Made by a program: the position numbers and the translations under genes. A DNA stretch of 64,000 nucleotides from NCBI GenBank assembly GCA_021738725.1, contig JAIPBE010000011.1, positions 19,056 through 83,055 of the forward strand, written 5' to 3'. The stretch comes from Saprospiraceae bacterium (GTDB taxonomy: Bacteria; Bacteroidota; Bacteroidia; Chitinophagales; Saprospiraceae). A model generated the notes under the pieces. It did not search any database, was not told where the DNA came from, and saw only the letters and a list, made by a program, of their open reading frames with translations. Each line of letters begins with the position of its first letter. The stretch's first letter is position 1. Below are positions 18,908-29,052 of the stretch, piece after piece.

Positions 18908-18924
18908 ATACAAACTTGATTAAT

Positions 18925-19509
18925 ATGAAAATGCTAATTATTATTTCGATGTTTTTGGGTTGGGTGAATCCCGATCCGGTGAAAGATGTCAAAACGATGT
19001 CTGTGGATGTTACTTCCAGTCAAGTGGTATGGAAGGGATACAAAGTGACTGGTGAACATACCGGGTCAGTGAAGATCAAATCTGGCGATATCGTCATGGA
19101 GAATGGTACACTGACTGGAGGTAGCTTTGTCATCGATATGACATCGATTACCTGTACAGACCTGGAAGGGGAGTGGAGGGACAAGCTGGTCGGCCACCTC
19201 AAGTCAGAGGATTTTTTCAATTCCACTGCCTTCCCAACAGCGACCATGAAAATTGCTCGCGTGATCCCTCAGGATTCGAAAGGAAATTACAAAGTACAAG
19301 GCAACCTGACCATCAAGGGCATTACCAAGCCAGTGAAGTTTTTTGTCAACATGGGATCCAAAGGGACTACCGCCATCGCCAACGCACAGATCAAAGTTGA
19401 TCGTTCCGAGTACGATGTACGGTACGGTTCCGGAAGCTTTTTTGACAACCTTGGTGATAAGACTATTTATGATGAGTTTGACCTGAACGTCAGTCTCACT
19501 GTGAAGTAA
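18925..19509 (+). CDS. YceI family protein (lipid-binding-like periplasmic/secreted)
   Basis: This protein of about 194 residues has a short hydrophobic N-terminus (MKMLIIISMFLGWV) and a YceI beta-barrel/lipocalin-like body, recognised by SSQVVWKGYKVTGEHTG, the LVGHLKSEDFFNS block, GNLTIKGITKPVKF and a C-terminal YDEFDLNVSLTVK. YceI proteins bind isoprenoid-like lipids. In Bacteroidota they are often paired with a MarR regulator, as here. The ATG at 18925 is preferred over an in-frame TTG at 18916 because it gives a clean signal-like start. Confidence 0.9.
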   Translation: MKMLIIISMFLGWVNPDPVKDVKTMSVDVTSSQVVWKGYKVTGEHTGSVKIKSGDIVMENGTLTGGSFVIDMTSITCTDLEGEWRDKLVGHLKSEDFFNSTAFPTATMKIARVIPQDSKGNYKVQGNLTIKGITKPVKFFVNMGSKGTTAIANAQIKVDRSEYDVRYGSGSFFDNLGDKTIYDEFDLNVSLTVK

Positions 19510-19534
19510 TCTGATTTCTTGGGATTCAATAAAG

Positions 19535-19566
19535 AAGGGGTGACTCCAACAGGAGCCACCCCTTTT
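19535..19566 (+). terminator. Rho-independent terminator of the MarR-YceI operon
   Basis: A 13-bp stem with one mismatch (AAGGGGTGACTCC at 19535-19547, GGAGCCACCCCTT at 19552-19564) has a 4-nt loop and runs into TTTT. It starts 25 bp after the YceI stop. Confidence 0.8.
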
Positions 19567-19619
19567 CCTTTGCACCAGGTCTGTTTGGCCGGTTTACAGT
19601 TTACCCTGCTTATACCAGG

Positions 19620-22600
19620 TTATTGCACTTGAAAAGGAAGAACGTGATAGCTGTTGTTCCGCCACAATCGCATCAGATAACTGCCTGCTGTCAACCGCTG
19701 AAGATCAATCGGCATGGACCAGTCTTCTGTCCCAGGAGCACAGGACTGTTGCCAGACGACTCTGGTCGACATGTCAAGCACCTCTACGTACAGATCCCCC
19801 GATCCACCATGTCCACTTAACCGGCATTGTCCACTGGTTGGATTCGGCGTTAGCCTGATCATCGAGATACCTGGCTCGGCAGGGTAAACTGCAGTAGTCT
19901 TGATGCTTTGAGACAGCGTGTCATCCCCACATGCACTGGAGGCGATGAGGGTGATCAGTACTTCATCTTCTGTCGGGATGAGAAAAGGGTCTGCTAGTGT
20001 GCTAAATGGCATTTGATTCACCGACCAGCTGTAGGTGCTTCCGTAGAGTGTAGTATTGGTTAAAAAAAGCGTGTCTGCTTGCATCATCCAGGTAAACTGG
20101 GCGTCCGGCTGCGGGCTGACGTAGACCATTTTCGTGGTCGTATCGAATGCGATCCCGTCTCCGACAATCAGTTGAATGGTCTTCCAACCACTTGTCAGAT
20201 AAGTGACAAGATGCGGACCACTGAGCTGGGCAGTGGCAGGTACAGCACTTTCGCCAAATTGCCAATCAAATGTCTTGGGCAACCCGCCGCTGACATCCTC
20301 AATGACCAGGGAAAAGCCAATACAAACCGTATCCTGACTGAGACTGATGCCGGCCTGAAGGGGTGAGGGCATTTCTTCCAAAAAACGGATACGGTCGATC
20401 CAGAGATTATTTCCATATCCGGAATGGTTGACAAATCGGATCTGGATTTTTTGCCCGGCGAATTCTGTCAGATCGACATGTTCCTCGCGCCACTGGTCGG
20501 ATGATTCCGGAACCCATGAATCTTCAATAGAGGCGCTATTGGGAATGGTGATCAAATCCTGTCCCGTTTTCATATACACGATTTTCTCAATGGTTTCCCC
20601 GCAATCGGTGGATATTTCAATGTAGAGTGTATCCAGACCCAGACCTACGATGCCGCTATAGGAAAGATCAAATCGCAAGGCAGGCTTGTTGACTTTTGTC
20701 AGATCGATCTGGGGAGTTGAAAGTATATCAATTTGTCCCAGTTCCGGAGAGAAAAAGTTGGGCATGATGGCGGCATAATTTGAATCCGGTCCCCCATCAT
20801 CATATCCGAGGATCATCCATCCTGCAGCTTCGTCCGGATTGGAGATAGACCAATTATCAGGCAATACAGAAGCTTCAAACCATTCGGTGTGATTTGGCGT
20901 GATCATTCCAGTACTTAGAATTTGAGCTTTGAGTACCACTGACAGTGTATCATTAAAGCGGAAATCTTCAGCTTCATAGGTGGTCCAGACGCGCAGCGGG
21001 ATCATCCCTGTTTGGGTGATGTAGGGCTGTTGATCAAATTTGAATAGTTTGAATCCGCCAGGGTTGATGGTGCCTGAGATCGTATCTGCAACCGGTGGTT
21101 TCTGGTCCTGCTGATAGAAGATCGGCACCTCGGATACAGGGTTGATTCCATCATTCCGAATGGACAGGACCATGTTGAACAGAACCGGGTCACAGGATTG
21201 GATCGTCAGAGAAGGGGTGACGATTTTATCTGGCCTCAGATCGAAGGCCTGTTTGCAGAAATAGAGTCCATTTTTATACAGAACAGCCCTGTTTCGCTCC
21301 GAAACAAGAGGACCTTCACCAACACTTCGCAAGGCCAGCCAGTTGTCCGCTAATGGGTTGGCTGTGGGCAGTGTAAACGTAGTAGCGGTTGTCGAACCAA
21401 TGATTTCCATGGTTTTGGCCCCCATTGTGAAAAGATCATATCCGGTGGCATGATCAGTCGGCAACCATTCATAGGTAATACTGTCTGGACAGGCTTTGAC
21501 AACCTTCAGATCAACGGGAGATCCCAACAGCTGAAAAGCAGTTGAATGGCTGACTGTAGTGCCTCCCCGATTCAAGCGCACATATGCCTGATGGCTGAAG
21601 GTGTCGGGATAGGTGATGTTGACAAATCGGAGGCTGGCAGGTATATCTTCGGCTAGGGGCATCCAGGTCGCTCCGGAGTCGAGTGACAGATCAACCGACC
21701 AGTTTTCCTGATCGCGCATAGCCTCCCAGTAAATTCTGTTGGCCTGACCGGGTTCGAAGGATTCGCCGCCTCCCGGATAGACGAGCGTGGGTTCGTCTGT
21801 CCTGAACTCCCACAGGAGGTAGGCTCTGGTGCTGCCAAATGGTAAGGTCAACCCCTGGATATGAATGGCGTAATCTCCGGCGGCAGGGTCACTGATCCGG
21901 ACCTGTTCCATATTATTCAAGTGGTCTTCACCAGCAACGGCGGGTGCGTTCAGATTAGTGGCATTGGGGGTCGGATCCAGAATGAGCGGAAGCAGCGCAT
22001 CAGGAGATCCCGGCGCGAACACCCGCAGTTCCAGATCATTGATCAGTGCCTTGGTCGCTTGTTGGATGGCAGGAGGATCAGGCCAATAGATCATAAACCG
22101 AACCTCAGCAGTATTGGCAGGAACCGTGATCATAGTTGAATAGGTCTCTCCAGGGTCGAGATCCAGGACTTGATATCGCTGTTCTGTCAGAAGTTGATGG
22201 GCTTGGTAGGCATTGACATGGCCCCATCCGAAAATGAAATCAGGTCCTGGATTCCCCAGGTCACTCGCGGTGGTCAGCAAAGCCCCTTTGAGCAGGGCTG
22301 AAGGGGGGATCTCACTATTGTGATCCAACCGGTAGCCTTGATTCAGTTGTGCCAGAATGCCGGCGATGCCGGGCGCGGCAGCAGAAGTGCCCCCTCCAAG
22401 ATCGATCGTATGGAAGGGGAAGGTGCTGAGTTGGTTCTGACCATTGGCCGCAATATCTGGTTTGATCCGACCATCAAAGACCGGCCCCCTACTGCTGGAA
22501 TTGACCAGCGTGTAATCATTGAAAAGGTTGGCAGTCGCAATAGAATTTTTTCCAGCCTTGTGTCCACCCGTAATATTGCCCCAGAAGGGTCCAGCCCCAT

Positions 22601-23696
22601 AGTCACAATCGGAAGTTCCGGCGTTTCCAGCAGAGAAGACATGCATCAATTGGGGATTGTCATATATCTGTCTGTCCACGGTGACTGTATGATTGGTATA
22701 ACCATCATTGCATCCGTCACTATAGGATGAATTGGTGATCACCACTCCTTCATTATTGATGATGTCCATGGTTTGCCCGAGGAAATTGGCGAGGTAATCC
22801 TGGGTATAGAGACGGGCTCCGGGTGCCATCCCTCTGACAAACGGCAGTAGATTGCCAGCCCCCGCGACAATTCCTGAGACCATATCGCCATGTGTCCCAT
22901 CGGTTGCCGGACGGTAACAATACTGTTGATTCAGCCGGCCAGCAAAGTCGATATGAGGGCCTATTTGACCATCGTCACGGACGAGAACGCCCACATCATC
23001 GCCGTCCAGATGAAGACCTGGTGTAGCCGAGAGATCGATCAGCAGGTTGGACCGGTGCATAGCCCGACCATAGTTGTCTTCCGGTTCCCCGTTCGAGCGA
23101 GTCAATTCTATATATTGGACCACAGGCAGCATGGCCAGTTCCAGGAGTCGATGTCGAGGAATAGTGACCTCCACCAGAGGTGCACCTTCCAGCATTGAAG
23201 CAACACTGAAACCCTCTTCCTTCAGAGCCTGAAGTATCTGGAATGGATGCAAGGTTTCAAAGTATCGGACAGTGAGATTCAATCGGTCTTTACTGGGTGC
23301 GACTTCATCTAGAAAAGGTATGATCTCCGGGGCAACTTTATGCGCGGGTGCAACGGGCAAAAACCCGGTGATCGGCAGGCGTTGAAGGGGATTTCCTTCA
23401 ATGTTCACCGGGATGGCAACAAGATAGGTGCCAGGATGCACGTATCCTGCAAGATAGACACCAGCCCGATTCAGGTCCTGGAGATGGGCAGTGGTCAATG
23501 GCTGCTCACAGTGCATCCAGAAATTCCGATAGCCAAACATTGGGGATACTGGGGGCAGTTGATCGTTCAGGGCGGAATGGGAAGAGAATGTGTTTTGAAA
23601 TGCCAGCAGGCTCCCTTTCAGAGGAACACGCACATCTGTTTGTGCCTGAACAGAAAAGGAAAAAACAAAACAAATAAGTAAGGCGATACATCTCAT
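19620..23696 (-). CDS. Secreted subtilisin-like (S8) serine peptidase with T9SS type A sorting domain
   Basis: This 1358-residue protein has a signal peptide ending SVQAQ. The catalytic triad of an S8 peptidase is visible: Asp241 (VLVRDDGQIG), His269 (DGTHGDMVSGIVAG) and Ser438 (GGGTSAAAPG), with the oxyanion Asn358 in FSAGNAG. A pre-peptidase C-terminal-like region follows, then a fibronectin-like part, a MAM/jelly-roll-like part (about 930-1140), a PKD-like part and a C-terminal type A sorting domain beginning about RLTPNPTSGQ. It would be exported by Sec, passed through T9SS and anchored or released at the surface to digest external protein. It is transcribed alone. Confidence 0.93.
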   Translation of the reverse strand: MRCIALLICFVFSFSVQAQTDVRVPLKGSLLAFQNTFSSHSALNDQLPPVSPMFGYRNFWMHCEQPLTTAHLQDLNRAGVYLAGYVHPGTYLVAIPVNIEGNPLQRLPITGFLPVAPAHKVAPEIIPFLDEVAPSKDRLNLTVRYFETLHPFQILQALKEEGFSVASMLEGAPLVEVTIPRHRLLELAMLPVVQYIELTRSNGEPEDNYGRAMHRSNLLIDLSATPGLHLDGDDVGVLVRDDGQIGPHIDFAGRLNQQYCYRPATDGTHGDMVSGIVAGAGNLLPFVRGMAPGARLYTQDYLANFLGQTMDIINNEGVVITNSSYSDGCNDGYTNHTVTVDRQIYDNPQLMHVFSAGNAGTSDCDYGAGPFWGNITGGHKAGKNSIATANLFNDYTLVNSSSRGPVFDGRIKPDIAANGQNQLSTFPFHTIDLGGGTSAAAPGIAGILAQLNQGYRLDHNSEIPPSALLKGALLTTASDLGNPGPDFIFGWGHVNAYQAHQLLTEQRYQVLDLDPGETYSTMITVPANTAEVRFMIYWPDPPAIQQATKALINDLELRVFAPGSPDALLPLILDPTPNATNLNAPAVAGEDHLNNMEQVRISDPAAGDYAIHIQGLTLPFGSTRAYLLWEFRTDEPTLVYPGGGESFEPGQANRIYWEAMRDQENWSVDLSLDSGATWMPLAEDIPASLRFVNITYPDTFSHQAYVRLNRGGTTVSHSTAFQLLGSPVDLKVVKACPDSITYEWLPTDHATGYDLFTMGAKTMEIIGSTTATTFTLPTANPLADNWLALRSVGEGPLVSERNRAVLYKNGLYFCKQAFDLRPDKIVTPSLTIQSCDPVLFNMVLSIRNDGINPVSEVPIFYQQDQKPPVADTISGTINPGGFKLFKFDQQPYITQTGMIPLRVWTTYEAEDFRFNDTLSVVLKAQILSTGMITPNHTEWFEASVLPDNWSISNPDEAAGWMILGYDDGGPDSNYAAIMPNFFSPELGQIDILSTPQIDLTKVNKPALRFDLSYSGIVGLGLDTLYIEISTDCGETIEKIVYMKTGQDLITIPNSASIEDSWVPESSDQWREEHVDLTEFAGQKIQIRFVNHSGYGNNLWIDRIRFLEEMPSPLQAGISLSQDTVCIGFSLVIEDVSGGLPKTFDWQFGESAVPATAQLSGPHLVTYLTSGWKTIQLIVGDGIAFDTTTKMVYVSPQPDAQFTWMMQADTLFLTNTTLYGSTYSWSVNQMPFSTLADPFLIPTEDEVLITLIASSACGDDTLSQSIKTTAVYPAEPGISMIRLTPNPTSGQCRLSGHGGSGDLYVEVLDMSTRVVWQQSCAPGTEDWSMPIDLQRLTAGSYLMRLWRNNSYHVLPFQVQ

Positions 23697-23843
23697 CTAG
23701 CGTTCGATTTGTCTGGAGTTGAAGCATGAAGCTAGGGAAAGATACCGTCATGCGATGACAGATTCTTGTCGTTTTTTGACGGAGATCATCAATTTGTCCT
23801 TTAGAAACTGGCTACCTTTAAGCCGACCTAAATAGAATGTCCA

Positions 23844-25085
23844 ATGAATTTTCAGCACACCGTACTCGATCGTTTTTTGCGTTACGTCAAGATTGATACT
23901 CAATCTGATCCATTTTCTGACACTTGTCCCAGCACAGAAAAACAAAAGGACCTGGGGCGTTTACTCGTCAAGGAATTGCAGGAACTCGGCCTGGCAGATG
24001 CGCATATCGATGAGAACGGGTATGTATATGCCACCCTGGAAAGCAACGTCGATAAGAAAGTACCGGTCATTTGTTTTTGTTCCCATATGGATACAGCTCC
24101 TGATTGTTCAGGGACGAATGTCAAACCGATCATCCATGAAAATTATCAGGGCCAGGATCTGGTTTTGCCAGATGATCCAACACAGGTCTTGCGAGTTGCC
24201 AATCACCCCGAACTGGCCAGCAAGACGGGGCATGACATCATCACTGCCAGTGGTACAACACTCTTGGGTGCAGACAACAAAGCGGGTGTTGCGGCCATTA
24301 TGGATGCCGTGACCCAAATGCTTCGGCATCCGGAGATTCCCCACGGACGCATTCGCATCATGTTTACGCCGGACGAAGAGATCGGCCGCGGTGTCGACAA
24401 AGCGGATATGACAAAATTGGCTGCTGACTTTGGATATACTATCGACGGAGAACGTGTCGGTTCATTAGAAGATGAAACCTTCAGTGCAGATGGGGCAGAG
24501 GTCATCATTCATGGCGTTTCCGTTCATCCGGGATTTGCAAAGGACAAACTGGTGAATGCCATCAAAATCGCCGGTGAAGTATTGGATGCACTCCCCAAGG
24601 ATCGGTTGTCTCCGGAAACAACGTCCGGAAGAGAGGGTTTCATCCATCCTGTCCACATCACAGGAAATGGAGAAAAGGCCAATATTCAGTTCATTCTGCG
24701 CGACTTTACCCGGGATGGTCTGGCACAGCATGGCGAGACGTTGAAGGCTATTGTGAAGGAGGTGCTGAGTCGTCATCCGAAAGCGACATATGAAGTGCAG
24801 ATCAAGGAACAGTATCGTAATATGAAGGAGGTCCTCGACCTGCATCCCCAGGTGGCAAACTATGCCCAGGAAGCCATCGAGCGTACAGGACTGGAAGTCC
24901 ACCGCTCCAGCATTCGGGGTGGAACCGACGGGTCCCGTTTATCCTTTATGGGATTGCCTTGTCCGAATATTTTTGCAGGTGAACACGCCTTTCATTCCAA
25001 ACAGGAATGGGCGACTCGACAGGACATGGAGAAAGCCGCAGAGACCATTATCAATCTGGCTTCGATCTGGGCAGAGAAGTCCTGA
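23844..25085 (+). CDS. pepT: Peptidase T (tripeptide aminopeptidase, M20B)
   Basis: This 413-residue cytoplasmic di-zinc aminopeptidase is of normal family length. Metal and catalytic motifs are in place: SHMDT with His81 and Asp83, GADNKAG with Asp144, DEEIG with Glu178-Glu179, and FAGEHAFHSKQEW near the C-terminus with the last His ligand. The RGGTDGSRLSFMG block is typical of PepT. It releases the N-terminal residue from tripeptides in the last stage of peptide breakdown. Its stop abuts the stop of the convergent deoxynucleoside kinase gene with no gap. Confidence 0.96.
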   Translation: MNFQHTVLDRFLRYVKIDTQSDPFSDTCPSTEKQKDLGRLLVKELQELGLADAHIDENGYVYATLESNVDKKVPVICFCSHMDTAPDCSGTNVKPIIHENYQGQDLVLPDDPTQVLRVANHPELASKTGHDIITASGTTLLGADNKAGVAAIMDAVTQMLRHPEIPHGRIRIMFTPDEEIGRGVDKADMTKLAADFGYTIDGERVGSLEDETFSADGAEVIIHGVSVHPGFAKDKLVNAIKIAGEVLDALPKDRLSPETTSGREGFIHPVHITGNGEKANIQFILRDFTRDGLAQHGETLKAIVKEVLSRHPKATYEVQIKEQYRNMKEVLDLHPQVANYAQEAIERTGLEVHRSSIRGGTDGSRLSFMGLPCPNIFAGEHAFHSKQEWATRQDMEKAAETIINLASIWAEKS

Positions 25086-25736
25086 TCAGTGGATGCGGAC
25101 GTGCTGAATTCCGGGACGATGCTCCTGGGCAATCATTTTCAGGATCTCCTGATAATAAGCTGCTTCTGTGTGTAGATTGGCTTCCTGCAAATCAAAGATG
25201 AGGATTGGGATGACTCCTTCACTCCGGAAATATTCGAAGTAGACATTCTGAATCTCCCGTAAATATTCTGCTTTGATCTGTAATTCGTAGGATCTCCCGC
25301 GCTTGGCGATCTGTGCCTGAAGAATGTCGATCGGACGATGCAGATAAATGATCAGGTCGGGTTTGGGCAGACTGACTTCCAGCGTTTGATAGAGCTTCTG
25401 GAATATCCGAAATTCATCCGGAGCCAGATTATTGCGGGCAAACAGCAATGTCTTGATGAATGTATAGTCCGCAATATGGAAGTTGTAAAACAGATCCTGT
25501 TGGGTACCCAATGCCTGGAGTTGCTTGTACCGTTCAGTCATAAAGAACAACTCCAGAGGAAAGCCATAGCGCTGGGCATCCTCATAGAAGTAGGGGAGGA
25601 AGGGGTTGTCGGCAAACTGCTCCAGGATCAAATTGCATTCATAATCCCGGGCCATCATTTCAGACAAAGTGGTTTTGCCTGAACCGATATTGCCTTCAAT
25701 GGCAACATATGAATAAGGGATCTCGGGATGTGTCAT
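25086..25736 (-). CDS. Deoxynucleoside kinase (dNK/dGK-dAK family)
   Basis: This 216-residue kinase has the P-loop EGNIGSGKTTL, the LEQFADNPFLP substrate region, the FARNNL arginine block, DLIIYLHRPIDIL, and RGRSYE in the lid region. It phosphorylates deoxynucleosides for dNTP salvage. The start at 25736 is chosen because it gives an ATGA overlap with the folK stop; an ATG 7 codons upstream exists inside folK. Specificity (dA/dG or dC) cannot be told from sequence alone. Confidence 0.9.
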   Translation of the reverse strand: MTHPEIPYSYVAIEGNIGSGKTTLSEMMARDYECNLILEQFADNPFLPYFYEDAQRYGFPLELFFMTERYKQLQALGTQQDLFYNFHIADYTFIKTLLFARNNLAPDEFRIFQKLYQTLEVSLPKPDLIIYLHRPIDILQAQIAKRGRSYELQIKAEYLREIQNVYFEYFRSEGVIPILIFDLQEANLHTEAAYYQEILKMIAQEHRPGIQHVRIH

Positions 25737-26251
25737 TGATCTTCTTCCAAAAGGCAAACGTCCAAGTCTTCCCGGTTGTCGATGTACAACTCCTCTACGG
25801 TCAGCTTGGTACCGGGCAAACAGAGGTCGCTGGCAATTTCCATCAGGGGTATCAACACAAAGTTACGAACTGGGATCCGGGGATGAGGAATTTCAAGGTC
25901 TGAATCTGACACGATTTCACGGCCATAGATCAGGATATCCAGATCGATGGTCCGAGGGCCGTTTTCTTCCAGTCGTTCTCGTCCCATTTCTGCTTCAATG
26001 GTCATCAATACCTCGAGCAATGGACGGGGACGAAGGGTGCTTTCTACACCGATGACCTGATTGTAAAACCAGGGTTGATCCGACTTTCCCCAGGGTTCGG
26101 ATTCATAGATGGAAGAAGCTATCACAATGTTGCCGACCCGGTCTTTGATCAGTTCCCTGGCGTGAGCAAGATGCATGTTCCTGTCTCCAAGATTGCTGCC
26201 CAATCCTAAGAAAATCAATTGATCGATCGAGGTCTGAAGCATGAATTCCAA
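25733..26251 (-). CDS. folK: 2-amino-4-hydroxy-6-hydroxymethyldihydropteridine pyrophosphokinase
   Basis: This protein of 172 residues (or 169 from the ATG at 26242) shows the HPPK motifs GLGSNLGDR, WFYNQVIGVE, and NGPRTIDLDILIYG, in which the two aspartates bind magnesium, and then HPRIPVRNFVLIPLMEI. It transfers pyrophosphate from ATP to the pterin in folate biosynthesis. It overlaps the downstream deoxynucleoside kinase by 4 bp, so the two are translationally coupled; both feed nucleotide/one-carbon metabolism. Confidence 0.95.
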   Translation of the reverse strand: MEFMLQTSIDQLIFLGLGSNLGDRNMHLAHARELIKDRVGNIVIASSIYESEPWGKSDQPWFYNQVIGVESTLRPRPLLEVLMTIEAEMGRERLEENGPRTIDLDILIYGREIVSDSDLEIPHPRIPVRNFVLIPLMEIASDLCLPGTKLTVEELYIDNREDLDVCLLEEDQ

Positions 26252-26340
26252 CTGTTCAATTTGTCAAAATGAGCAGAACTGATCTACACACGTGATATTT
26301 ACGTTACTATAGGGAGTTCGCAGACCCAAGTATACAGAAA

Positions 26341-27231
26341 ATGAAGGATCAGTTGGCCGATCAGCATCAGGAAATCAGAACCATTCCGGGATTATTTTTC
26401 TGGGGGGCGATTCTGCGTTGGTTGAGCTGGATATCTCCCCGGTTGGCTAGCAAGTTGGTGCTGTTTTTTTTCACCTTTCCAGGTCGAAAAGCGCGGCATT
26501 ATCGTCAGGATCATCTCTTCTCTGCTGCCAGGAGGTCCTGGGTGATGATGAACGGAAAGCGGTTAAGGGTGTACCAATGGGGGGAAGGACAACGTCGGAT
26601 ACTCCTGCTTCACGGATGGCAAAGTCGAGGCACAGCCTTGCGATATCTGGTACCATCATTTGTAGAACGTGGCCTCACGGTGATCGCTATGGATGCACCC
26701 GGACATGGCGAGTCATCCGGATGGCGAACCACCCTGGTCTCTTATGCAAAAGCGATCCGGGCGGTTGATGATATGCACGGTCCTTTTGAAGGGGCCATTA
26801 CCCATTCATTCGGAGGAAGGGCGCTGGCTTTTGCGCTGGCTTTTGAGGACTATCCGTGGCAGATCAAACAGATCGTGATGCTGGCTGCGCCCAACGCTTA
26901 CGAAGAGATCATCGATACCTTTATGGTTCAATTGGGATTGCCAGAGAAACTCAAACCGGCTGTCCTCCACAGGATGGCGCAAATGTTGGGCAGATCCGTC
27001 ACTGAATCAGAGATCTTTTCAATGGGAGAGCTTGTCAAAGCCCGCATACTGTTACTCCATGATGAACAGGACCAGATTGTTCCCATGTGGGAAGCCGAAC
27101 GCATTGCTTCCAGGCTGCCAGGGGTACGCCTGATGAAAACCCGAGGATATGGACATTTTCGCATGGCCAAATCACCCGAGATTTGGGAAGTCTGTCGCCG
27201 CTTCCTCCTCAAAGGCAACTATCAGGAATAA
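26341..27231 (+). CDS. Alpha/beta hydrolase
   Basis: This 296-residue alpha/beta-hydrolase-fold protein has the oxyanion HGW (about 91-93), DAPGHGESSG, the nucleophile elbow THSFGG with Ser156, an acid in LLLHDEQDQIVP and the catalytic His in TRGYGHFRMAK. Residues 15-50 are hydrophobic and basic, suggesting membrane association. The substrate is unknown. It is convergent with the symporter gene, with 14 bp between stops. Confidence 0.88.
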   Translation: MKDQLADQHQEIRTIPGLFFWGAILRWLSWISPRLASKLVLFFFTFPGRKARHYRQDHLFSAARRSWVMMNGKRLRVYQWGEGQRRILLLHGWQSRGTALRYLVPSFVERGLTVIAMDAPGHGESSGWRTTLVSYAKAIRAVDDMHGPFEGAITHSFGGRALAFALAFEDYPWQIKQIVMLAAPNAYEEIIDTFMVQLGLPEKLKPAVLHRMAQMLGRSVTESEIFSMGELVKARILLLHDEQDQIVPMWEAERIASRLPGVRLMKTRGYGHFRMAKSPEIWEVCRRFLLKGNYQE

Positions 27232-27245
27232 GGAGGTGCGCGCCA

Positions 27246-28844
27246 TTATTCTTTGGGCAGCGAACGTATAGCTTCCAGATATCGACTGACTTCTTTCCGG
27301 ACCTCCGGAGCAAGGATTATCACGCCAATAATATTGGGGAAGACCATCGCAAAGATCATCGCGTCGGAGAAGTCCACCACCGCACCCAGGCTGGCAGAAG
27401 CACCCACAACAACAAAGATCAGGAACAGGCCCTTGTAGATCATTTCATTTTTACGAGTCCGACCAAAGAGGTACAACCAGGATTGTAGACCGTAATACGA
27501 CCAGGAGATCATAGTCGAAAAGGCAAAAAGCACCACGGCAATGGTCAGGATATAAGAGAAGTGTGGAATCACTGAATCAAAAGCAGTTGCCGTCAAAGTC
27601 GATCCGTTCAAACCATCTCCGGCGCCATAGGTCAGGAAGCCACCGTCAATATTAGTAATGACAATGACCAGGGCAGTCATCGTACAGACGACGATCGTAT
27701 CGATGAAAGGTTCCATCAACGCGACCATACCTTCACTGGCTGGATACTTTGTCCGCACGGCAGAGTGAGCGATGGCAGCCGATCCGACACCCGCTTCATT
27801 TGAGAATGCGGCTCTGCGAAAACCCTGAACCAATACGCCTACAAATCCACCGGCAATTCCAATGGGGGAGAAGGCACCGTCAAAGATCAGACCGATGGCA
27901 GTCGGGATCTCACTGAATTTGGAAACCAGAATGATCAACGCTGCCGCTACATAGATGCCCACCATGAAGGGGACGATCTTTTCGGTCCAGGCGCCGATCC
28001 GTTTGATTCCGCCGATGATCACGATCCCTACCAAAACAGCAAAACCAATACCGATTAAAAATCCGGCAGAACCGGAGTTGATGTTAAAGGTCCCCGTGAG
28101 CATTTCCGCAGCCTGGTTGGCCTGGAACATGTTGCCCCCGCCAAACGAACCACCGACACACATGATCGCAAAAAAGACGGCGAAGAACTTACCCAATCTG
28201 GCAAGGTTGTATGCAGCCAGACCTTTTTTCAAATAGTACATTGGGCCACCGTATACTGTGCCATCCGGTCCTATATCCCGGTATTTGACACCAAGTGTAC
28301 ACTCCGCAAACTTGGAAGCCATTCCCAGAAAACCGGCCAGGATCATCCAGAAGGTCGCACCCGGACCACCGATGGCGATGGCGATCGCCACACCGGCAAT
28401 ATTCCCCAATCCCACCGTAGCAGAAAGCGCGGCTGTCAATGCTTGAAAATGACTGACCTCGCCATTATGACCCTCGATCCGGATGGTATCCGGTTGGTCA
28501 CCATCAACGATGTTGATCTCGGATGGGAGTATTTCTGTTTTAGGTCCTTCCAGTCCTGAATATTTCCCCCGGATGATATTGACCGACGTTATCAGGTGAC
28601 GCAGATTGGGAAATTTGAAATAGAAGGTGAAGTAGGCTGCACCGCCGATGAGGATGATCAACACGATCGGAACGGAGACATCCGGTGACAGGTTGATGCT
28701 GTAAAAGACCACATTGCTGATCGCATCCGTTGCCGGTTTGACAAAGTCATTGATGCGTTCATCCAGGCCTTTCGCCATTGCCATTCCCGGGAAAAAGCAG
28801 GCCGTGATCAATAGCCAGAAACTCCTGTAGAATCCACGTTCCAT
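27246..28844 (-). CDS. Sodium:alanine symporter family (AGCS) transporter
   Basis: This 532-residue inner-membrane protein has about 11 predicted helices and the AGCS signatures TVGLGNIAGVAIAIAIGGPG, KYRDIGPDGTVYGGPMYYL, GFRRAAFSNEAGVGSAAIAH and ALMEPFIDTIVVCTMTALVI. It imports alanine, glycine or related small amino acids with Na+. The N-terminal region is longer than in compact AGCS members, with an extra helix and a cytoplasmic or periplasmic insert (about 75-130). Monocistronic. Confidence 0.93.
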   Translation of the reverse strand: MERGFYRSFWLLITACFFPGMAMAKGLDERINDFVKPATDAISNVVFYSINLSPDVSVPIVLIILIGGAAYFTFYFKFPNLRHLITSVNIIRGKYSGLEGPKTEILPSEINIVDGDQPDTIRIEGHNGEVSHFQALTAALSATVGLGNIAGVAIAIAIGGPGATFWMILAGFLGMASKFAECTLGVKYRDIGPDGTVYGGPMYYLKKGLAAYNLARLGKFFAVFFAIMCVGGSFGGGNMFQANQAAEMLTGTFNINSGSAGFLIGIGFAVLVGIVIIGGIKRIGAWTEKIVPFMVGIYVAAALIILVSKFSEIPTAIGLIFDGAFSPIGIAGGFVGVLVQGFRRAAFSNEAGVGSAAIAHSAVRTKYPASEGMVALMEPFIDTIVVCTMTALVIVITNIDGGFLTYGAGDGLNGSTLTATAFDSVIPHFSYILTIAVVLFAFSTMISWSYYGLQSWLYLFGRTRKNEMIYKGLFLIFVVVGASASLGAVVDFSDAMIFAMVFPNIIGVIILAPEVRKEVSRYLEAIRSLPKE

Positions 28845-29052
28845 ACGATCTTGTTGTGTTGGTTGAGAGGGAAAAGATACCTATTTATTGCAATTCTGCA
28901 AGATTGCTTTTTCCCGTACGACCCTTCCAGGGCATACCAGGTTTACTTGCAAATTAAAATACGTTTGTATGCATCTTAAAGTCGGCCTCATTACCACCAA
29001 AGCCAGGTGAATTGCATATGATATACTGGGTAGAATGGAACGCCATTAGGGC

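Noticed and set aside
28845..29052. Possible gene between the symporter and methyltransferase genes
   Set aside because: Only a short antisense-like frame without motif; the 208 bp look like a promoter region.
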